Shown: positions 58,015-64,000 of the stretch, in pieces | How positions within the stretch are numbered: the first letter of the stretch is position 1 | Layout of the letters: every line of letters begins with the position of its first letter | Assembly: GCA_017621475.1 (NCBI GenBank) | Contig: JAGATA010000044.1 | Coordinates: 1-64,000 of the forward strand | Origin: Clostridia bacterium | GTDB lineage: Bacteria > Bacillota > Clostridia > Oscillospirales > CAG-272 | Direction of reading: 5' to 3' | DNA length: 64,000 nucleotides | Notes under the pieces: model-generated | Database searches by the model: none | What the model saw: the letters and a program-made list of their open reading frames with translations, nothing else | Told to the model about the DNA's origin: nothing | Program-made: the position numbers and the translations under genes

Positions 58015-59922
58015 ATGAACGATTTTTTGCCCATTTCAAGAGAGGATATGGTAGCCCGCGGCTGGGACGAGGTGGATTTTGCCTATGTCATCGGCGACGC
58101 TTACGTTGACCATTCCTCCTTTGGTCCTGCGATAATCAGCAGGCTTCTCGAAGCGCACGGCTACCGCGTGGGTATCATCTCCCAACCCGACTGGAAAAAC
58201 GATGAAAGCATCAATATTTTCGGCAGACCCCGCCTCGGCTTCCTCGTTTCTGGCGGTAATATGGACTCTATGGTAAACCATTACTCCGTTTCAAAGAAAA
58301 GAAGAAGCACGGATGCTTTCACCCCTGGCGGCGTTATCGGCAAGCGCCCGGATTACGCAACGGTGGTATATTGCAATCTTATCCGCCACACTTACAAGGA
58401 CGTGCCGATAATCATCGGCGGCATTGAAGCAAGCCTTCGCCGCCTTGCCCACTACGATTATTGGTCCGATAGTTTAAAGAGAAGCATTCTTCTCGATTCA
58501 CAGGCGGACCTTATCTCCTACGGTATGGGCGAGCATAGCATCGTTGAGATAGCGGATGCGCTTGCAAGCGGTCTTGCCGTGAGCGACATCACGTTCATCG
58601 ACGGCACCGTTTATAAAACAAAATCGCTCGAAGACGTTTACGATTACGAGCTTCTTCCCTCCTATGACGAGCTTAAAGCAAACAAAACAACTTATGCAAA
58701 AAGCTTTTACACGCAGTATTGCAACACCGACCCGTTTTCGGGCAAGCGCCTTGTAGAGCCATACGACAAAAACCGCTACGTTGTGCAGAACCCGCCCGCA
58801 AAGCCGCTGACGGAATCCGAAATGGACAGAGTTTACAGTCTTCCCTATATGCGCTCATACCATCCGTCCTATGAACCATTGGGCGGTGTTCCCGCAATAA
58901 CAGAGATAAAATTCAGCCTTGCAAGCTGCCGCGGCTGCTTCGGCGGCTGTAGCTTCTGCGCGCTCACGTTCCATCAGGGCAGAATTATACAATCGCGTAG
59001 TCATCAATCTCTCCTTATTGAAGCGGAAAAGATGACTCACGAGCCCGATTTCAAGGGGTATATCCACGACGTCGGCGGTCCGAGCGCAAACTTCCGCCAT
59101 CCCTCATGCGACAAACAGCTTGAAAAAGGCGTTTGCAAAAACCGCCAATGTCTTTTTCCCAAGCCTTGCCCCAACCTCAAGGTAAGCCACAAGGATTACC
59201 TCACTCTGCTTCGCAAAATGCGCGAAATTACCGGTGTGAAAAAGGTGTTTATCCGTTCGGGCATCCGCTTTGACTACGTTATGGCAGACAAGGACGATAC
59301 GTTTGTAAAAGAACTTTGCAAATACCACGTAAGCGGTCAGCTCAAGGTCGCACCCGAGCACGTTTCGGACAAAGTGCTCTCTCTTATGGGCAAACCACAG
59401 AACAGCGTCTACCGCGCGTTTATTGAAAAATACAATAAAGCCAACGATTCTCTCGGTATGAAACAGTACGTTGTTCCCTACCTTATGTCCTCGCACCCCG
59501 GTTCTTCCTTAAAGGAAGCTATTGAGCTTGCGGAATACTTGCGCGACATCGGCTATATGCCCGAACAGGTGCAGGACTTCTATCCCACCCCCTCGACCAT
59601 ATCCACCTGTATGTATTACACGGGCGTTGACCCGCGCAATATGCAACAGGTTTATGTCGCGCACAACCCGCACGAAAAAGCGATGCAGCGCGCTCTTATC
59701 CAATACCGCAATCCTGCAAACTATGCGCTTGTAGAAGAAGCGCTCAAAAAAGCAGGACGTGAGGACCTTATCGGCTTCGGTCCGAAATGCCTTATCCGCC
59801 CGCGCAAAAATCCTCCCCAAAAAGTGGAAGTGCGCCCCTCTCAAGGCAAAAAAGCGCTCCTGCCGCAAAGCAGAGCTCAAAAGGTGCAAAGCCGCAGAGC
59901 CGCGCACCGCAAGGTAAGATGA
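58015..59922 (+). CDS. YgiQ family radical SAM protein
   Basis: A 635-residue protein of the UPF0313/YgiQ family. The radical SAM cluster motif is [19 protein letters not shown] near residue 305, with the three cysteines in CxxxCxxC (GCFGGCSFC). The N-terminal B12-binding-like region has [20 protein letters not shown] near 36-55. C-terminal cysteines and a basic tail (residues 600-635) may bind RNA or a second cluster. The reaction is not known. It follows the acetyltransferase by 17 bp. Confidence 0.9.
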   Translation: MNDFLPISREDMVARGWDEVDFAYVIGDAYVDHSSFGPAIISRLLEAHGYRVGIISQPDWKNDESINIFGRPRLGFLVSGGNMDSMVNHYSVSKKRRSTDAFTPGGVIGKRPDYATVVYCNLIRHTYKDVPIIIGGIEASLRRLAHYDYWSDSLKRSILLDSQADLISYGMGEHSIVEIADALASGLAVSDITFIDGTVYKTKSLEDVYDYELLPSYDELKANKTTYAKSFYTQYCNTDPFSGKRLVEPYDKNRYVVQNPPAKPLTESEMDRVYSLPYMRSYHPSYEPLGGVPAITEIKFSLASCRGCFGGCSFCALTFHQGRIIQSRSHQSLLIEAEKMTHEPDFKGYIHDVGGPSANFRHPSCDKQLEKGVCKNRQCLFPKPCPNLKVSHKDYLTLLRKMREITGVKKVFIRSGIRFDYVMADKDDTFVKELCKYHVSGQLKVAPEHVSDKVLSLMGKPQNSVYRAFIEKYNKANDSLGMKQYVVPYLMSSHPGSSLKEAIELAEYLRDIGYMPEQVQDFYPTPSTISTCMYYTGVDPRNMQQVYVAHNPHEKAMQRALIQYRNPANYALVEEALKKAGREDLIGFGPKCLIRPRKNPPQKVEVRPSQGKKALLPQSRAQKVQSRRAAHRKVR

Positions 59923-59980
59923 GAGGAAAGAGATAGTATCTTTTTAGTTAAAATTACAATAAAATCTTCAAAAATATAGC

Positions 59981-60011
59981 CAAACCCGATGAAATAATTT
60001 CATCGGGTTTG
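59981..60011. terminator. bidirectional intrinsic terminator
   Basis: CAAACCCGATGAAA pairs with TTTCATCGGGTTTG over a 3-nt loop between the converging radical SAM and GNAT genes. Confidence 0.85.
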
Positions 60012-60015
60012 TGTT

Positions 60016-60501
60016 TTATGCCAATATCTTCTCCATATAACCGCAGGTAAACGGAAAGAAATCGAATTTTTGTGTTCCTGTATGAATAAATCCAAAAGCC
60101 TCATACCATTTTCTGAGTATCTGATTTTCTTCAACTATTCCGATATTCATTTTTGAGCAGCCAAAATTTTCTGCTGTTTCAAATGAATGTAATAATAGTT
60201 TTTCACCTATGCCTTGATGCCTGAACTGAGGCAATACACACAAATTATTGAGCTCGCACTCTTCATTCCCTTTCAAAGCCAAAGAATAATATCCAACGAT
60301 CATATCATCAATAATAAATACGTACATGGGTCTTTTCTCATTGTTTAATTGCCAAAACAATCGTTGTTCCGTTGTGGCAAAAGCGGTAAAACGAGGTGCG
60401 TTTTCCGCAGTAAATCCGAACTCATTCGCCACGGTTAAAAAACTCGTTTTAATAACATTTGCACATTCTTTAATATCATTACTACTCACAGCCAGTATCA
60501 T
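60016..60501 (-). CDS. GNAT family N-acetyltransferase
   Basis: A 161-residue GNAT protein. ELNNLCVLPQFRHQGIGEKLL near residue 75-95 is motif A (HQGIGEKLL holds the CoA loop), and YEAFGFIHTGTQKFD near 135 is motif B and the end strand. It is the intact relative of the broken gene at 53705. Its substrate is unknown; aminoglycoside or small-amine acetylation is possible. AAAGAG precedes the ATG. It lies 82 bp upstream of the end of purF-like in the opposite sense. Confidence 0.85.
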   Translation of the reverse strand: MILAVSSNDIKECANVIKTSFLTVANEFGFTAENAPRFTAFATTEQRLFWQLNNEKRPMYVFIIDDMIVGYYSLALKGNEECELNNLCVLPQFRHQGIGEKLLLHSFETAENFGCSKMNIGIVEENQILRKWYEAFGFIHTGTQKFDFFPFTCGYMEKILA

Positions 60502-60583
60502 ATATTTATCATCTCTTTTTTATCAAACTCAAAATATCAAAAAATTGGCAAAGATGTTTCTCTGCCGATTTTAAGTTTGTTTC

Positions 60584-62008
60584 TTATTCTCTTCCGTCCC
60601 AGCAATATGTGCAAAGTTTGCATTTGGGAAGACCTATCGCTTTTACGATACCTTCAAGAGATTGGAATTCGAGGGATTTGAAGCCGAGATTCTTCGCAAT
60701 AGCGGAGCGAAGCTTCTTTCCGCGTTCCGTATTTCTATCGCTGTATTCGTCAAGATAATTGAAGCCTTCTTCCCCTTCAAGCTCCATAATGGTACGTCTT
60801 GTGATAAGCTCCATTTCATTGTTCGATGAAGAAAAGTTAAGATATTTGCAGTTATACATAATGGGCGGGCAAGCAGAACGCATATGAACCGATTTAGCAC
60901 CGTTATCGTAAAGGAAATCCACTGTTCCTTTAAGTTGTGTTCCGCGAACGATAGAGTCATCCACAAAGAGAAGGTCTCTGCCCTTGATAAGATCGTGAAT
61001 AGGTATCTGCTTCATCTTTGCAACTCTGTTGCGTTCATTCTGATGAGTAGGCATAAAGCTACGCGCCCAAGTTGGGGTATATTTTATGAACGGACGCGCA
61101 AAAGGTATCCCGCTCTTGTTGGCATAGCCAATAGCGTGGGGCGTACCGGAATCCGGCACACCGCTTACGTATTCAACGCCTTCTGCGTTGCCTGCGGCTT
61201 TATCCTGCTGTGCAAGAATTTCGCCGTTGCGATAACGCATCATTTCAACATTCACGCCTTCATAAGTGGATGTTGAATAGCCGTAATATGTCCAAAGGAA
61301 AGAGCAAATGCGCATTTTTTCGCCGGGGGGATTAAGCTGCTTCACCTCGTCAGCCGTAATTTCCACTATTTCACCGGGGCCGAGTTCTTTATATATCTCG
61401 TAATCAAGCTTTTGGCTTGCAAAGGATTCAAACGTTACGCAATAGCCGTCCTCTCCCTTGCCTATAAGCACGGGAAGTCTGCCGAGTTTATCTCGCGCAG
61501 CAATAATAGAACCGTCATCCTTCAAAATAAGTATGGATGCTGTTCCCTCTATGGAGTCCTGAGCAAATTTAATTCCCTCTGCAAAATCGCCTTTCTGGTT
61601 TATGAGAGAAGCAAGCAACTCCGTAGAGTTGATGTTTCCACTCGTCATAGCGCAGAAATGCCCGTGAGTAAAGGAAAGATACTGATCTATAAGTTTGTCC
61701 GCGTTTGTAATTATACCGATCATGCAGATAGCATATGTACCGAGTGTGGAGCGAATTATCATCGGTTGGGGATCATAATCGCTGATACAGCCAATAGCAG
61801 AATTACCGTGCATATCATCAAAAATTTTATCGAACTTCGTTCTGAAAGGAGAGTTTTGAATATTATGTATATCTCTCTGAAGTCCCACATCGGATGCGTA
61901 CGCCGCCATACCGCCGCGGCGCGTGCCGAGGTGAGAATGGTAGTCCGTACCGAAAAATACGTCCGAAATTACGTCGCGCTTACAAACAGCGCCAAAAAAG
62001 CCACCCAT
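60584..62008 (-). CDS. PurF-like amidophosphoribosyltransferase without the N-terminal cysteine
   Basis: A 474-residue protein with the PurF plan: a glutaminase-like N-terminal Ntn domain and a C-terminal phosphoribosyltransferase with FVDDSIVRGTQLKG near 345, the PRPP loop. Late cysteines (CPPIMYNCKYL and KCKLCTYC) could hold a 4Fe-4S cluster, as in Bacillus PurF. In active PurF the mature chain begins with a catalytic Cys; here it starts MGGFFGAVC, with glycine at that place (CGIF is usual). GGAGG lies before this ATG, so it is the true start. It may use free ammonia or have another substrate. It could be a paralogue of a true PurF. Confidence 0.85.
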   Translation of the reverse strand: MGGFFGAVCKRDVISDVFFGTDYHSHLGTRRGGMAAYASDVGLQRDIHNIQNSPFRTKFDKIFDDMHGNSAIGCISDYDPQPMIIRSTLGTYAICMIGIITNADKLIDQYLSFTHGHFCAMTSGNINSTELLASLINQKGDFAEGIKFAQDSIEGTASILILKDDGSIIAARDKLGRLPVLIGKGEDGYCVTFESFASQKLDYEIYKELGPGEIVEITADEVKQLNPPGEKMRICSFLWTYYGYSTSTYEGVNVEMMRYRNGEILAQQDKAAGNAEGVEYVSGVPDSGTPHAIGYANKSGIPFARPFIKYTPTWARSFMPTHQNERNRVAKMKQIPIHDLIKGRDLLFVDDSIVRGTQLKGTVDFLYDNGAKSVHMRSACPPIMYNCKYLNFSSSNNEMELITRRTIMELEGEEGFNYLDEYSDRNTERGKKLRSAIAKNLGFKSLEFQSLEGIVKAIGLPKCKLCTYCWDGRE

Positions 62009-62182
62009 ATAAAAGCCTCCGTTGGATTTAGCAAAAGCTAACTAAGAAAAATACGTATTTATTATATCACAACACAAAAAAGCCTGTCAATAACCAAAGG
62101 TGAATACCGTCAAAAAGACGAAAAATATTGATTAAGGCATACATTTTTAGGTTATTATTTTGTGATCATACGCAAAGAATTC

Positions 62183-62211
62183 TTGAACAGAAAAGAGTTT
62201 TGTGATATTAT
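62183..62211 (+). promoter_or_regulatory. promoter of the SDR-radical SAM operon
   Basis: TTGAAC and TATTAT with a 17-bp spacer, about 50 bp before the dehydrogenase gene. Confidence 0.6.
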
Positions 62212-62263
62212 ATTTGTATAACTTTAATCCGCAAAACGAATATAGAAGCGCAAGGAGAGAAAT

Positions 62264-63043
62264 ATGAAGACGATCGCAGTTATTACAGGAGCATCCGGCG
62301 GCATCGGCAAGGAATTTGCCGAAAGAATAGCCGAATACGGAAAGGTTGACGAGGTTTGGGCTATCGCCAGAAGAGCAGACAAGCTGGAAGCTCTTAAAGA
62401 AAGCGTCCCATATCCCGTTCACCCGATAGTGCTTGACCTTTCAAGGTCAGAAAGCTTTGCAGAATATGCCTCACTGCTCGAATATGAAAAGCCATTCATA
62501 AAGCTTCTTATAAATTGTAGCGGATTTGGAAAATTCGCCTCAACAAGTGATGTACCTACAGAGGAAAACCTGAATATGATAAGCCTTAATTGCGCAGCTC
62601 TTACGGCAATAACGCAGGAATCTCTCCCGTATATGGGCAAAGGATCAGATATTATACAGATAGCAAGCGTAGCCGCTTACCAACCCGTTCCGTATATAGG
62701 GGTTTACGGAGCAACGAAAGCCTATGTACTCAGCTTTTCCCGCGCGTTGAACCGAGAGGTGAAAAGCAAGGGCATCCACGTTATGGCGGTCTGCCCTTTT
62801 TGGACAAAAACGGAGTTTTTCAACCGTGCCATAAAGGAAGATGATAAAAACCCCGTTGTAAAAAAATATGCAGCTATGTACCTTCCCTCTCAAATAGTAG
62901 GAAAAGCATACCGTGATATAAAAAAGAAAAATAAAGACGTAAGTATGTACGGCACGGTTGCAAAGCTGCAAACGCTCGCAACCAAGATACTACCGCATAA
63001 AATAATAATGGATATATGGCAAAGCCAGCAAAAATTGAAATGA
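62264..63043 (+). CDS. short-chain dehydrogenase/reductase
   Basis: A 259-residue classical SDR. TGASGGIG near residue 8 binds the nucleotide, NCSG near 88 replaces the usual NNAG, SVAAYQP follows the catalytic Ser near 137, and YGATK near 150 is the YxxxK pair. It reduces or oxidises an unknown carbonyl substrate. AAGGAGAG precedes the ATG. Its stop overlaps the next gene's start (ATGA). Confidence 0.85.
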   Translation: MKTIAVITGASGGIGKEFAERIAEYGKVDEVWAIARRADKLEALKESVPYPVHPIVLDLSRSESFAEYASLLEYEKPFIKLLINCSGFGKFASTSDVPTEENLNMISLNCAALTAITQESLPYMGKGSDIIQIASVAAYQPVPYIGVYGATKAYVLSFSRALNREVKSKGIHVMAVCPFWTKTEFFNRAIKEDDKNPVVKKYAAMYLPSQIVGKAYRDIKKKNKDVSMYGTVAKLQTLATKILPHKIIMDIWQSQQKLK

Positions 63044-63948
63044 ACATAAAAGAGCTTTATTCAAACTGCACGCTCTGTCCGCGTTCGTGCGGCATAAACA
63101 GAACAGATGGGCAAAAAGGAAGATGCGGTATGACCGCAGAGCTGAAAGTGGCGCGCGCCGCGCTCCATATGTGGGAAGAACCGCCCATTTCGGGAAAAAA
63201 CGGTTCGGGAACGGTATTTTTCTCCGGTTGTCCGCTTTCCTGCGTATTCTGCCAAAACTCATCTATCTCACACGAGGCAGACGGAAAGTATATAAACAGT
63301 TCTCGTCTTGCCGAGATCTTTTTGGAGCTTCAAAGCGCCGGCGCACACAACATAAACTTCGTAACGCCGACGCATTTTGTACCGCATATAATAGAGGCAC
63401 TGGACATTGCCAAAGCTAAAGGATTATCGCTTCCCGTGCTCTATAACTGCGGCGGTTACGAAAGCGTGCAAACGCTTAGCCTTTTGCGAGGATATATCGA
63501 TATATATCTTCCTGATTTCAAATATTGGAGCGAAGATATTGCCGCAAAATATTCTCTCTGCCGCGATTACAGAGAAAAAGCATCTGCCGCGCTTTCGGAA
63601 ATGATATTTCAAACGGGCGGCCCCGTTTTCGATGAAAACGGAATTATGAAACGCGGCACAGTCGTTCGCCATTTGGTTTTGCCGGGAAATTCAAAAGATT
63701 CTATGGACGTTATAGAATATCTTTACAAAACCTACGGCAACAAGATATACATAAGTATTATGAGTCAATATACCCCGATGGAAGGGATAAAAGAGCTTTT
63801 CCCCGAGCTTGCACGCAAGCTTACAAAATATGAATATGATAAAGTCGTGAATTTTGCCGCCGACATCGGCGTAACGCAGGGCTTTACGCAGTACGGAAGC
63901 GCCGCGAGTGAGAGCTTTATACCCAAATTCGACCACACGGGCGTGTAG
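63040..63948 (+). CDS. radical SAM protein, PflA-like (COG1313 type)
   Basis: A 302-residue radical SAM enzyme. N-terminal cysteines CTLCPRSCGINR and GRCG near 10-30 may hold an auxiliary cluster; the radical SAM motif GCPLSCVFCQN near residue 68 gives CxxxCxxC. PTHFVPHI and GGYESVQTL are typical of the family, which is annotated as putative pyruvate formate-lyase activating enzyme-like but whose substrate is not known. It overlaps the dehydrogenase gene by 4 bp. The window's last 52 bp hold nothing I can recognise. Confidence 0.88.
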   Translation: MNIKELYSNCTLCPRSCGINRTDGQKGRCGMTAELKVARAALHMWEEPPISGKNGSGTVFFSGCPLSCVFCQNSSISHEADGKYINSSRLAEIFLELQSAGAHNINFVTPTHFVPHIIEALDIAKAKGLSLPVLYNCGGYESVQTLSLLRGYIDIYLPDFKYWSEDIAAKYSLCRDYREKASAALSEMIFQTGGPVFDENGIMKRGTVVRHLVLPGNSKDSMDVIEYLYKTYGNKIYISIMSQYTPMEGIKELFPELARKLTKYEYDKVVNFAADIGVTQGFTQYGSAASESFIPKFDHTGV

Positions 63949-64000
63949 CTAAAGGCGCAAAACGGCTTTGTTTATCTGTAACAACAAAAAATCCTCTGTA

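Noticed and set aside
1..64000. tRNA or rRNA genes
   Set aside because: No cloverleaf with the TTCGA arm or rRNA-like segment was recognised; a dedicated search (tRNAscan-SE, Infernal) would settle it.

Overview
The window looks like chromosomal DNA of a Gram-positive, spore-forming anaerobe of the class Clostridia. The signs are a sporulation YunB homologue, a CsaB-type cell-wall pyruvyl transferase, paired transketolase halves, strong AGGAGG ribosome binding sites, TTGACA/TATAAT promoters, Na+-translocating decarboxylase subunits, and many short genes of Firmicutes families (YqeG, TIGR04086, YhaN-like, long HPF, TnpV). No tRNA, rRNA or CRISPR array was found. The genus cannot be told from the sequence alone.

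Layout. 0-6 kb: end of ftsH, an azlCD amino-acid exporter, a glycosyltransferase-CsaB fusion and split transketolase. 6-14 kb: asnS, an aspartate aminotransferase, purB, ddl and type II pantothenate kinase, with one copy of a 333-bp dispersed repeat. 14-18.5 kb: decarboxylase beta and gamma subunits behind a probable Mn2+ riboswitch, yunB, two small XRE regulators and two secreted products. 18.5-22.3 kb: the operon nusB-tsaD paralogue-xseA-xseB-ispA on the minus strand, under a consensus promoter. 22.4-26.4 kb: a decayed threonine-aldolase-like gene, a glutaminase-less guaA, and a small element in the guaA 3' end bounded by duplicated attachment-like sites. 26.4-38 kb: enolase, a PHP phosphatase, a sigma factor with a large extension, a solo MazF, yajC, yqeG, a YhaN-like ATPase and hpf. 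38-44 kb: a heterodimeric ABC exporter beside a LytTR two-component pair, then the second 333-bp repeat. 44-55 kb: a lactose/galactose locus (AraC regulator, galT, sugar symporter, lacZ), then a worn accessory region framed by TnpV and serine-recombinase remnants. 55-64 kb: rlmD, small genes, an acetyltransferase, a YgiQ radical SAM protein, a PurF-like enzyme, a short-chain dehydrogenase and a radical SAM enzyme.

How the genes work together. Nucleotide synthesis recurs (purB, guaA, purF). Both amidotransferases visible here appear to lack a working glutaminase: GuaA has no GATase domain, and the PurF-like protein has no cysteine at its N-terminal nucleophile position. This hints at ammonia-fed or partner-fed purine synthesis. 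The galT-symporter-lacZ operon would import lactose, hydrolyse it and pass galactose into the Leloir pathway. The minus-strand nusB operon couples transcription, DNA repair and isoprenoid genes.

Decay is widespread. There are fragments of tatD, a threonine aldolase, a methyltransferase, a GNAT enzyme and a recombinase. The most notable structures are the guaA-associated att duplication, the two 333-bp repeats, and the palindrome CAACC-N3-GGTTG (or close variants) shared upstream of three separate XRE regulator genes.
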